From NCBI GenBank assembly GCA_963737405.1, contig CAVTSL010000005.1, positions 124,001 to 188,000 on the forward strand: a DNA stretch of 64,000 nt. Reading direction: 5' to 3'. The notes below the pieces were generated by a model. The model ran no database searches. It was not told the origin of the DNA and saw nothing but the letters and a program-made list of their open reading frames with translations. Position numbers and translations under genes: made by a program. Within the stretch, counting starts at the first letter, position 1. Every line of letters begins with the position of its first letter. Shown here piece after piece: positions 36,308 through 44,669 of this stretch. The stretch is from JACCTU01 sp963737405. GTDB taxonomy: Bacteria > Actinomycetota > Thermoleophilia > Gaiellales > Gaiellaceae.

Positions 36308-37313
36308 ATGGCCTCCCTGCGTGAGGTCGCTACCCGTGCGGGCGTGAGCCTGGCCACGGCGTCCCGGGTCGCGAGCGGCGTCGACGGCGTCCGCGCCGAG
36401 ACGCGGGCCCGCGTCGAAGAGGCGATGCGCGACCTGCTCTATGTGCCCCCCGGGCGGAAGCACGCCACGGGCGCGATCGGGCTGCTCGTCCCCGAGCTGA
36501 CCAACCCGATCTTCCCGGCGCTCGCGCAGGCGATGGAGGCGCGCGCGACCGAAGCGGGGCTCGCGACGATCCTCTGCAACACGACCTCCGCCGCGTTCCG
36601 CGAGGCCGACTACGTGCACATGCTCCTCGAGCGCGAGGTCGACGGGATGATCTTCATCTCCTGCGAGATGACGCACCTCGCCGGCGAGCACGACCACTAC
36701 GAGCGGCTGCTGGAGGAGGGCGCACGGCTCGGTGTTCGTGAACGGCGCGCTCGAGGACTTCGACGTTCCGTGCGTGTCGGTGGACGAGCGGTACGCCGGC
36801 TACGTCGCGACCCGGCACCTCATCTCGCTCGGCCACCGGCGGATCGGCTTCGTCGCCGGCCCGGCGGACTACCTGCCGACGCGCGAGAAGGCGGCGGGCC
36901 GGGCCGAGGCGCTCTTCGAGGAAGGCCTGCCGCTGAACGGCTGGCTCGTGCACGGCGACTTCACGCTCGACGGAGGACGGTCCGCGGCGCGCTCGATGTT
37001 GAGCCGCGGCGACCGCCCGACCGGCGTGATCTGCTCGAGCGACGTGATCGCGATCGGGGTGATCCAGGAGGCCCGCCGGCTCGGCCTGCGTGTCCCGGAG
37101 GATCTCTCGGTCGTCGGCTTCGACGGCATCGAGGCCGCGTCCTGGGTCGACCCGCCGCTCACGACGATCGAGCAGCCGATCGACGAGATCGCCACGACGG
37201 CGGTCGAGCTCCTGCAGACCGTGATCGCCGAGCCGCGCCGTCCGGTCTCGCGCGTGCTCTACCAGCCGCGGCTTCGTCGCGGCGGGTCGACCGCGCCGCC
37301 GCCCCCGGGCTGA
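36308..37313 (+). CDS. LacI-family transcriptional regulator, one frameshift
   Basis: Residues 1-138 (from ASLREVATRAGVSLATASRV) carry the helix-turn-helix and hinge. The sugar-binding domain continues in another frame from VNGALEDFDVPCVSVDERY (from about 36732). The total span of 1,006 bases implies one extra base near 36722-36732; repaired length is 334 residues, normal for LacI/GalR. It is divergent from malE and is very likely its regulator, probably a repressor relieved by a maltodextrin-derived ligand. The MASLREVATRAG start is canonical, and GAGG lies five bases upstream. An 8-bp hairpin follows the gene. Confidence 0.85.
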
Positions 37314-37332
37314 CCGACGACTCCTGTGCGGT

Positions 37333-37354
37333 CGTCCGGCGTCACGGCCGGACG
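37333..37354 (+). terminator. Hairpin after the LacI-family gene
   Basis: CGTCCGGC and GCCGGACG form an 8-bp stem with a 6-base loop, 20 bases after the regulator stop. No U-tract is present. Confidence 0.5.
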
Positions 37355-37380
37355 AACGGCCGGTTATCCCACGCGCGCCT

Positions 37381-37397
37381 ATACCGATCGGTATGAT
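37381..37397 (+). promoter_or_regulatory. ATACCGATCGGTAT palindrome fused to a -10-like TATGAT
   Basis: ATACCGATCGGTAT (37381-37394) is a perfect 14-bp palindrome. Its right end overlaps TATGAT (37392-37397), a good -10 hexamer 10 bases before the ATPase ATG. A third GGTAT half-site (37405-37409) runs into the start codon. No Shine-Dalgarno sequence is seen, so the mRNA may be leaderless and repressed by a protein bound here. Confidence 0.5.
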
Positions 37398-37407
37398 ACT
37401 CAGCGGT

Positions 37408-38577
37408 ATGAAGACAGGCGAGCCCAAGAATCCGTTCCGCTACGGCGCGCTCGCGTTCGACGAGGCGTTCACCGACCGCGAGCGGGAGCTTCGCGAGCTC
37501 AAGGCCGACATCCGCAACGGGCAGGACGTCGTGATCTTCGCGCCGCGGCGCCTCGGCAAGTCGTCCCTCGTCCTCCGCGCCGTCGCGGAGCTCCGCCGTC
37601 AGGGCGTGCTGACGGCCCAGGTCGACCTGATGACGGCTCCGACGAAGGAGAAGCTCGCCGAGAAGCTCGCCAAGGCGATCCACGAGGGGATCGCCACGCC
37701 GCTCTTCCGCGCACGCGAGCGGGCGCTCTCGGTCTTCCGCGGGCTGCGGATCACGCCGACGGTGACCATCGACCCGGAAGACACCTCGGTCTCGTTCGGG
37801 TTCGAGCCCGGGCGCGCGCCGGCCGACGTCGATGCGACGCTCGAGCGGCTGCTGACGCTCCCGGGCGAGCTCGCGAAGGAGCGCAAGCGCACCGTCGCGC
37901 TCGTGCTCGACGAGTTCCAGGAGGTCGTCGACATCGACCCTGACCTGCCGAAGCTCATGCGGGCGGTGTTCCAGGCGCAGCCGGAGGTCGCGCACATCTA
38001 CCTCGGCTCGAAGCGGCACATGATGCGCACGATCTTCAACGACGAGAACGAGCCGTTCTGGCGGAGCGCGAAGCAGCTCGAGCTGGGCGTCATCCGGCCG
38101 GACCTGTTCGCGCCGTTCATCGCCGAGCGGTTTCGGTCGACCGGCAAGCGAATCGACGACGAGGCGGTCGCCGCGATCCTCGACGAGACCGCGGGACATC
38201 CGTACGCGACGCAGGAGCTCTGCTACTTCACCTGGGAGGCGACCGATCCCGGCGAGACGGCGACGCCTCTGCACGTGCGCGTCGGGCTCGCGGGGGTCCT
38301 CCGGTCCGAGCACGCGCACTTCAGTCTCATCTGGGAGGGTGCCTCGGCGGGGCAGCGCCTCCTCGTCGCGGCCCTCGCGCGCGAGCCGGGCCACCCGTAC
38401 AGCGAGGACTACCGGCGACGCAACCGGCTGCCGCAGGCCACGAACGTCCAGAAGGCGCTGGCAGCGCTCGCGCGGCGCGAGCTCGTCGCCAAGCGCGAGG
38501 ACGGCTCGTACGCGATCGTCGAGCCGTTCTTCGCGGAGTGGGTCACGCGCACGATCGAGCGTGTCGCCGAACGCTGA
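37408..38577 (+). CDS. Archaeal-type AAA ATPase with C-terminal winged helix
   Basis: This protein of about 389 residues has Walker A FAPRRLGKSSL (Lys51) and Walker B ALVLDEFQEVV (Asp168, Glu169), in the style of the archaeal ATPase (ATPase_2/STAND-related) family. FTDRERELRELK before Walker A is the usual N-terminal strand-helix. A winged-helix-like C-terminus (about 310-380) includes NVQKALAALARRELVAKRED. Such proteins are often regulatory ATPases or toxin-antitoxin-like switches, but the role is unknown. I prefer ATG 37408 over 37393, because the latter lies inside the palindrome. It is monocistronic and convergent with the glycosyltransferase gene, with adjacent stops. Confidence 0.75.
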   Translation: MKTGEPKNPFRYGALAFDEAFTDRERELRELKADIRNGQDVVIFAPRRLGKSSLVLRAVAELRRQGVLTAQVDLMTAPTKEKLAEKLAKAIHEGIATPLFRARERALSVFRGLRITPTVTIDPEDTSVSFGFEPGRAPADVDATLERLLTLPGELAKERKRTVALVLDEFQEVVDIDPDLPKLMRAVFQAQPEVAHIYLGSKRHMMRTIFNDENEPFWRSAKQLELGVIRPDLFAPFIAERFRSTGKRIDDEAVAAILDETAGHPYATQELCYFTWEATDPGETATPLHVRVGLAGVLRSEHAHFSLIWEGASAGQRLLVAALAREPGHPYSEDYRRRNRLPQATNVQKALAALARRELVAKREDGSYAIVEPFFAEWVTRTIERVAER

Positions 38578-39792
38578 TCAGAGCAGCTCCGCGATGAGCG
38601 CGGCCGCACGCGCCGCGCCGTCGCTCTCCACCCGCCGGTAGTCGACGTCACGCCCGATCTCCTCGGCGATCGCGGCCGCGATGACGTCGGGCGCCGAGGC
38701 GTCGAAGTCCATGCACCGGCCGGCCCCGTAGCGGCCGAGACGGTGCCGCACGTGGAAGTTCTGCTCGAAGTGGTGGCGCAGCGGGAAGTAGAGGAACGGC
38801 CGCCGGTTCGCGGTCAGCTCCATGGTCGTCGTCAGCCCGCCCTGGACGACCGCGAGATCGCACGCCGCCAGGTGGCGGTAGAGATCGTGGACGTACGCGT
38901 GCACCTCCAGCCCCTCGACCGCAGGGAGGGATGCCGGCTCGATTCGAGGGCCTGCGACGACGACCATCCGCAGCGCGGGAACGCGGGCCTTGGCCTCCGG
39001 GAACGCCGCCATCACGCGACGCAGGAGGTCCAGGCCGACGCCCGAGCCGCCGACCGTGACGACGCACACCTGCTCGTCGGGCCGGTAGCCGAGCTCGGCA
39101 CGGAGCGCCGCGCGGTCGGCGAAGTCTTCCGGTTCGAAGCCGGTGATGTAACCGGCGAAGTCATAGTGCGCCTCGGTCCACGCGCGGATCAGCGGGAGGT
39201 CAGGCCCGAACGCGTCGCCGACGATGTCGTCGGCGTTCCCGACGAAGATCGCGCGGTCGCGCACCCTCGGGAACCGGGCGATGTGCTCGATCATCTCGGC
39301 GTTGTAGTCGGACGCCACGAACGACTCCCGCTCGCCGCCGTCCGGCATCGGGAGCCAGCCGACGAAGTCGGTGAGCCAGACATAGGCGGCGCGCTTCTCC
39401 TCGGGGTTCTCGTGGAGGTAGTAGTCGACCTCCCACGCCTCGTCGCCGATCCAGAGGTCGTACTGGTCGTCGCGCACGACGTCGTGGAAGAGCATGAAGT
39501 TCGCGCAGAGGATCTCGTCCATGCGCCGGATCGCCTGGAACGCGTGCAGGTCGTGTTCGGAGCACTCGCTCTCGATGTGCGACGACTCGTTCGCGAGGAG
39601 TGCGCTCGCCGGGTGGATGCGCTCGCCCTCGGCCTCGAGGACGTTCGTCACCGGGCTCTGAGCGAGCCAATCGATCTCGAGGTCCGGAACGAACGCGCGC
39701 AGCTCGTTCGCGATCGCGACGTCGCGGCGCGCGTGCCCGAGCCCGATCGGCGACGAGACGTAAGAGCGCGCGCCGGCGGCGCTTCGTCGCAC
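38578..39792 (-). CDS. Glycosyltransferase half of a hydrolase-glycosyltransferase fusion
   Basis: This frame of about 404 residues looks like a GT-B UDP-glycosyltransferase. It opens with YVSSPIGLGHARRDVAIANEL, a nucleotide-sugar transferase-type Gly-rich loop, and ends with the donor-site region ACDLAVVQGGLTTTMELTAN and FPLRHHFEQNFHVRHRL. The middle contains VVTVGGSGVGLDLLRRV. The reading frame continues upstream into alpha/beta-hydrolase sequence after one more frameshift near 39780-39810. The full gene (38578-40728) would encode about 716 residues, with hydrolase first and transferase second. Acceptor and donor are unknown. It is the last gene of the SBP56-TetR operon. Confidence 0.75.
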   Translation of the reverse strand: MRRSAAGARSYVSSPIGLGHARRDVAIANELRAFVPDLEIDWLAQSPVTNVLEAEGERIHPASALLANESSHIESECSEHDLHAFQAIRRMDEILCANFMLFHDVVRDDQYDLWIGDEAWEVDYYLHENPEEKRAAYVWLTDFVGWLPMPDGGERESFVASDYNAEMIEHIARFPRVRDRAIFVGNADDIVGDAFGPDLPLIRAWTEAHYDFAGYITGFEPEDFADRAALRAELGYRPDEQVCVVTVGGSGVGLDLLRRVMAAFPEAKARVPALRMVVVAGPRIEPASLPAVEGLEVHAYVHDLYRHLAACDLAVVQGGLTTTMELTANRRPFLYFPLRHHFEQNFHVRHRLGRYGAGRCMDFDASAPDVIAAAIAEEIGRDVDYRRVESDGAARAAALIAELL

Positions 39793-40728
39793 GCCGCCAT
39801 CGACCGGCCGGGCGGCTCGACGGAGGGATCGACTCGGCGAACTCGCGCAGGAGCTTGTTGATCTGCACGGGGTCGCGCGCCAGCGGGAGGTGACCCGCGC
39901 CCTCGAGTGTCACGAGCGTCCCACCCGTCGCGTCGGCGAGCGCAGACGCCGCGCGCGTGCGCCTGGATGCGGTCACGGTCGCCGTGGACGACCAGCACCG
40001 GGCAGCTGCACGTTCGAGGCGAGGCGACGGATGTTCTCCTCGCTCAGCGGACGGCGCGAGCTTGGTCGCGACCAGCGTCTCCGGCGTCGTGTCGAGGCCC
40101 CAGCCGACGGCATCCTCGATCGCGCTTCGTCGAGTGCGGCTCGTTCAGCGCGTTCGCGAAGAAGAACCAGAGGAAGTCCTCGTAGTCGCGAAGCCAGTAG
40201 TGGCGGTTGTACTTCGCCCAACCCTCCTCGCTCCTCGGGCTCGTCGTCGAACGAGTGAAGAGCGCGGTCGTCGTGCAGAGGTCGGCGAGCGGGAGCGCCG
40301 GCGCGATCACGAACAGCCCGTCGACGCGCTCGGGGTAGCGGCTGGCGAGGACGAGCGACCGCTGCGCACCGCAGCGAAAGCGAGACGAGGACTGCCCGCT
40401 CGGTCTCCGGTCGCGTCGAGGACGGCGAGCGCATCCTCCGCGTACTCGATCTCGGCGTACGCATCGGGTCGTGCGGGCGGTCGGAGCGTCCGTTTCCGCG
40501 CGGGTCGAACATGACGACGCGGAAGTGCCGCGAGAAGTACGGCAGCTGGATCTTCCAGACCCGCGAGTGCACGATCGCCCACGGCGGCACGAACAGCAGC
40601 GTGCGGTCGCCCTCGCCGTAGAGCTCCCAATACGTGCGCACGCCGTCGCGCTCGACATAGCCGTCGAGCGTCGGGATAACGGGCGCGCGACTGCTCGCGG
40701 GCCGACGATCGCGTCGGTCGTCGATCAT
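39793..40728 (-). pseudogene. Alpha/beta-hydrolase half, broken by many frameshifts
   Basis: Homologous pieces occur in all three minus-strand frames. In order they are GYVERDGVRTYWELYGEGD, VMFDPRGNGRSDRP, YAEIEYAEDALAVLDATGD, LVLASRYPERVDGLFVIAP, WLRDYEDFLWFFFANALNE and VTLEGAGHLPLARDPVQINK (the catalytic His loop). The nucleophile region is near LVSLSL. At least six indels are needed, yet the span back to the glycosyltransferase stop is exactly divisible by three, so a consensus error is plausible. ATG 40728 overlaps the TetR stop (ATGA). Repaired, this is the N-terminal 310 residues of a fusion enzyme. Confidence 0.65.
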
Positions 40729-41312
40729 TTGCGCTCCTTCGCCTCGAGCCACGCGTCGATCCAGTCCAGCAATGCGCCGTGGCCGGTGTCGATCCCGGAG
40801 AGACGCTCGAGGATGATCCCTTCGTTGAACGTGACGACGAGCGAGACGAGCGCGTCGAGCGGCATCTCGATGCCGTAGCGCTCGCGCGGCTCGCGCAAGC
40901 GCCTCGGTCAGCACCGCGCGCCACTCGTCGTTCACGTGGTCGACCCGCTCGCGCAGCTCCGGACGGTTCCACGCGAGCGCCTGGAGCTCGTACCAGATCT
41001 TCTGGTACGGCTTGTCCTCGTCGAGGTAGCGCATCGCCGTCCGCCACTTCTCGACGAACGGGAGTCGGGATCCGCATACATCGCGCGCTGCCGTGCGATC
41101 AGGCGGTCGGTGAACCGCTCGAGCACGCGCACGAGCAGGTTCTCGATCGAGCCGAAGTAGTAGTGGACGAGGCCGTGGTTGACGCCCGCCTCCTCGGCGA
41201 GGCGCCGCGTCGTGATCCCGCTGTAGCCGACGTCGACGAGCAGCCGCTCGGCCGCGTCGAGGAGCGTCTCCTCGGCGGCCGAGCGGGGTGTCTTCTCTAC
41301 CGGTTGCGCCAC
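40725..41312 (-). pseudogene. TetR/AcrR-family regulator, frameshifted
   Basis: The N-terminal helix-turn-helix is intact: LLDAAERLLVDVGYSGITTR followed by LAEEAGVNHGLVHYYFGS. After about residue 75 the frame changes. WRTAMRYLDEDKPYQKIWYE and LQALAWNRPELRERVDHVND continue in a second frame, and the C-terminus (ending DAWLEAKERK) in a third. The span of 588 bases gives 195 residues, normal for TetR, so paired indels probably reflect sequence error. The GTG start overlaps the 49-residue gene by 16 bases. It is the likely regulator of its own operon through the site at 42792-42820. Confidence 0.7.
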
Positions 41313-41446
41313 GACCTTCGTCTCTTCCGGTCGAGGAACTGACCGATTCTGTACCGCGCGAGCGCCAGAAGTGCAGACGCCGAGCCAAGCGAGCCCGCGA
41401 GCGCGGCCACCATCGCCGGCTCGCCGCCGTGGTGCGCGACGATCAC
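41297..41446 (-). CDS. 49-residue membrane micro-protein
   Basis: A short frame starts with GTG at 41446, overlapping the SBP56 stop (GTGA), and runs for 49 residues into the TetR start. It has one hydrophobic segment (AMVAALAGSLGSASALLALA) and a basic tail (RKRRRSWRNR), i.e. a single-span protein with a positive cytosolic end. I recognise no family. The precise overlap with genes on both sides argues that it is translated. It could be a membrane adaptor for the operon; that is inference. Confidence 0.5.
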   Translation of the reverse strand: MIVAHHGGEPAMVAALAGSLGSASALLALARYRIGQFLDRKRRRSWRNR

Positions 41447-42770
41447 TGGAAGATCTCCGTCGTGCAGTCGCCGCCCTGGAGGCGAACCTCGTGCGCCCGC
41501 GCGGGCCCGCCCGGCCGGTCGCTCAGGTCGACGAAGAAGTCGGAGTCGACCTCCATGCCGCCGTTCGGGTCGCAGTTCACGCGGAGCAGCCACGAGCGGA
41601 GCTCGGGGTAGAACTGGTTGTCCCACGTCGAGTAGAGCGAGTTGGTGACGTAGAGGCGCCGTGCCGTCGAACGACAGCTGGAGCATCTGCGGCCCGCCGT
41701 TCAGCCCCCGGCCCGTGTCGTCGGGCTTGCCGAGGACGCCGCCGAGCCAGAGCTCGCCCGGTCAGGCGCGGGTTCGCCGGGTCCGAGATGTCGTACTGGC
41801 GCAGGTCCCCATGCAGCCAGTTGGAGAGGTACAGGAACCGGTCGTCCATCGAGACGACGAGGTCGGTGATCAGGCCCGGCACCGGGAACGGCCACCCTTC
41901 GAGCTCCACGGGCTCGACCGCGATCACCTTCTCCGCGGCGTACGAGCCGTTCTCGCGGTGGAAGCGCCACATCGTGCTCGACAGCGCTGCGCCGACGAAG
42001 CCCTGGTTGGCGTCCGGGTCGTGCAGCCAACGGACCTCGAGCGGCACGAGCCCCTCCTCGCCGAGGTCGAGCGTCTGCTCGAGGGAGCGATCGTCGAGGT
42101 TCCAGAAGTGGATCTTGCTCCCGTAGCGGCCGGCCGCGACGTCGTTCGGGTCGAACCCCGGCTCGAAGGCGTTCGGCTCGCCGAACTCGGTCGAGGCGAG
42201 GACGTTCTGCCGCGGTTGGTACCAGAAGTCGTAGTTGAACTTCGGGCGCGGTCCGCCGTTCTCCCAGCGGCCCTTCACCTCGAACGTCCTCGCGTCGAGG
42301 ACCGCGAAGCCGCCGGCCCCATTCCCGTCGGCGTCGCCGAGCATGCTGACGACGACGTTCTCGCCCGGCATGCAGTGGACGGTGTGCGGCCGCGTGTAGC
42401 CCGTCTTCTCGACAAGTTCGTCGCGCTCGATCACCTTGTCGATCCGCGGCCGCCGCGGGTCGTCGGCGACGTTCACGAAGTGGATGCGCGACGAGCGGAA
42501 GCCGGGGACGATGAGGTGCGAGCGGTCGGGGCCGTGGCACGCCGAGCTGCAGCGATTCCACCCGAAGTGGTGCAGCTCGTCGCCGACGTTCGGCATCGGC
42601 GTCTCGTGCAGGATCTCGCCGTTCTCAGCGTCGACGACGGCCAGGAAATCCGGCGCCTCGACGCCCGTGCCCTCGTGGAGGCAGGCGAGGTAGAGGAACT
42701 CCTCCCGCGGGGCCTGTTGGGCCTCCGCCGGCGAGGCGTAGAACGACGGAGCGGCGTGGTGCTCGTGCAT
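41443..42770 (-). CDS. Selenium-binding protein 56 / methanethiol oxidase family, frameshifted near 3' end
   Basis: The N-terminal 330 residues are intact and match SBP56/SELENBP1: FLYLACLHEGTGVEAPDFLA, HHFGWNRCSSACHG, TGYTRPHTVHCMPGE and SNWLHGDLRQYDISDP. Family members oxidise methanethiol to formaldehyde, hydrogen peroxide and sulfide. The C-terminus is split by two +1 shifts near 41757 and 41660-41690; the expected parts LNGGPQMLQLSFDG, RSWLLRV and LQGGDCTTEIFQ-stop are all present in other frames. Repaired length is about 442 residues. The ATG follows GGAGGAG. It leads a four-gene operon with the micro-protein, TetR and the fusion enzyme. Confidence 0.85.
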
Positions 42771-42791
42771 GTCTCCTCCTTTGCCAAGCGC

Positions 42792-42820
42792 CTTAGTCGT
42801 TTGACTAAGTCATTTGACCA
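42792..42820. promoter_or_regulatory. Tandem 13-bp operator for the SBP56 operon
   Basis: CTTAGTC-GTTT-GACTAAG (42792-42809) is a 7-bp inverted repeat. It overlaps a direct repeat of AGTCnTTTGAC at 42795 and 42808, with a 13-base period. It covers the presumed -10 box and start site of the SBP56 promoter. The TetR protein of the same operon is the natural candidate binder. Confidence 0.6.
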
Positions 42821-42840
42821 AAGGACTCTGGAGAAGTCAA
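42812..42840 (-). promoter_or_regulatory. Probable SBP56 operon promoter
   Basis: On the minus strand TTGACT (42840-42835) and TCAAAT (42817-42812) are spaced by 17 bases. The -10 box is weak. It lies within the operator repeats and about 42 bases before the ATG. Confidence 0.45.
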
Positions 42841-43436
42841 GGGCCGAGGGCCGCGGCCAGCTGGACGAAGTCCTCGAAGGGCTCGTACGTGACGCCGCGC
42901 TCGTCGAGGTAGCGCGCCAAGCCGTCCCGCGCGAAGACGCGGTCGGCCGCGAGCGCCGCGCAGCGGTCCGAGTAGCCGTCGCCGACATAGACGACCGGCG
43001 CACCGTTCGGAAGGCCTCCCCGCTTGCAGGCCTCGCCGCACGCGTCGCACTGCGCCTCGTCGCGCCAGATCGCGCGCCACCCGTCCGGCCGGGCGTCGAG
43101 TCGATTCGCCTGCACGTCGAGCGAGACGCCTTCCCGCTCGAGCACCGGGTCGATCAGCTCGCGGAAGCCGCTCGAGAGGATCACCGGCCGGTGCTTTCGC
43201 GCGAGCTCGCGAAAGCCCGGACGGACGGTGACGTGCTCGCGCACCCAGCGCACGGCATCGCGAAGCGGCAGCGTCAGCGTCCCCATCTCGATCGCGATCA
43301 CCTCGTGCAGCGAGAGCGACCGGCCGAGCACGCCCTCGGTGCGCCGGTAGACGTCGCGGTCCCCGAACTCCTCGATGATCATGTGCAGCCCGTCGACCTC
43401 GGTGACGGTGCCGTCCCAGTCGAGGACGAGGTTCAG
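42837..43436 (-). CDS. HAD-superfamily phosphatase, MtnX-like
   Basis: This protein of about 199 residues starts with LVLDWDGTVTEVDG, the HAD motif I with nucleophile Asp. Motif II is VILSSGFREL, and motif III/IV lies in VVYVGDGYSDRCAAL. The cap holds an extra Cys cluster (CDACGEAC) that may bind zinc. The fold resembles MtnX/phosphoserine-phosphatase-like HAD-IB enzymes; the substrate is unknown. No ATG or GTG lies near the motif start. A CTG at 43436, nine bases after a GAGAGG site, is my best guess. It follows hmgA by 14 bases and is probably co-transcribed with it. Confidence 0.75.
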   Translation of the reverse strand: MNLVLDWDGTVTEVDGLHMIIEEFGDRDVYRRTEGVLGRSLSLHEVIAIEMGTLTLPLRDAVRWVREHVTVRPGFRELARKHRPVILSSGFRELIDPVLEREGVSLDVQANRLDARPDGWRAIWRDEAQCDACGEACKRGGLPNGAPVVYVGDGYSDRCAALAADRVFARDGLARYLDERGVTYEPFEDFVQLAAALGP

Positions 43437-43450
43437 CGCCGCGACCTCTC

Positions 43451-44660
43451 TCAGAGGTGGGAGGTGACGCCGGCGGGATTCTCGTCGGCGGCTGCCGCCT
43501 GCTCGGCGTTCTCGTACCACGAGTAGGCGTACTTCCCGTCGTCCAGCTTCTTGGCCGTCTTCGTGAGCTTCAGCGGGTGGAACGTGTCGCACATGACGGC
43601 CAACTCGTGCGTCTCGGTCATCCCGATCGACTTCTCCGCGAGGCCCGGCTGCGGGCCGTGCGGGAAGCCCCGACGGGTGCAGCGTGATCGAGCCGACCTC
43701 GATCCCCTTGCGCGACGAGAAGTTCCCGTCGACGTAATAGATCATCTCCTCGCTCTGGAGGTTCGAGTGGTGGTACGGGATCGGGATCGCCATCGGGTCG
43801 AAGTCGAGCTTCCGCGGGCAGAACGAGCAGATCACGAAGTTCGGGCCCTGGAACGTCTGATGTGACGGAGGCGGCATGTGGATCCGCCCGGTGATCGGCT
43901 CGAAGTCGTGGATCGAGAACGTCCACGGGTAGAGGTAGCCGTCCCACCCGACGACGTCGAACGGGTGGTAGTCGACGACGTAGTCCTGGTAGCCGTCGCG
44001 CACGCGCACCCTGACGAGGAACTCGCCCTTCTCGCGGATCGTCTTCAGCTCGGTCGGCGGGTGGATGTCGCGGTGGTAGTACGGCGCGTGCTCCATCAGC
44101 TGGCCGTAGTGGTTGCGGTAGCGCTTCGGGATCTCGATCAGGCCGGGCGTCTCGAAGAGCAGGTGCCGCTCGGGCAGCGAGTCCGGCACGAACCGGTACG
44201 TCGTTCCGCGCGGGAGCACGACGTAGTCGCCCTGCTTGTACGGCAGGTCGCCGAACGTCGTCTCGACCGTGCCCGAGCCCTCGTGGACGAAGTAGACCTC
44301 GTCGCCCTCGCCGTTCCGGAAGAAGTAGTCCATGCGCTCGTCGGGGCGCACGAGCGAGATCTCGACGTCGTTGTTCCACATCAGCAGCTTGCGGCCGCTG
44401 ATCGGGTCGCCGCCCTGCTCGACGTCCCACGTGGAGAAGTGCCTGTGCGCGTGTGCGTCGGGAATCCACTCGTCACGCTTGATCGGGACGAAGTCGCCGA
44501 GCTTCTGCACCCGGCAGGGCGACGTCAGGTGGTAGAGGATCGACTCGTTCCCCGAGAAGCCCTCGAGGCCCATCACCTCCTCGGTGAGGAGCGTGCCGTT
44601 GTCGCGGAACTGCACGTGGCGCTTGCGTGGGACGTCGCCGAGGCGCTGGTAGAACGGCAT
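43451..44660 (-). CDS. hmgA: Homogentisate 1,2-dioxygenase, one frameshift
   Basis: HmgA opens the aromatic ring of homogentisate to maleylacetoacetate, an iron-dependent step of tyrosine breakdown. The start MPFYQRLGDVPRKRHVQF and the cupin motifs GEGDEVYFVHEGSGT and GQLMEHAPYYHRDIH are clear, and PIPYHHSNLQSEEMIYYVDG is the iron-site region. The last 75 residues continue in another frame (LAEKSIGMTETHELAVMCDT to NPAGVTSHL-stop). An extra G in a GGGG run near 43673 explains it, and the span of 1,210 bases is one over a multiple of three. Repaired length is 402. hppD and an FAH-family gene lie upstream on the same strand. Confidence 0.9.
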
Positions 44661-44669
44661 GGCGAGAGG

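Noticed and set aside
36732..37313. Separate sugar-binding protein gene starting at GTG 36732
   Set aside because: It is the C-terminal half of the LacI-family regulator displaced by a one-base shift.
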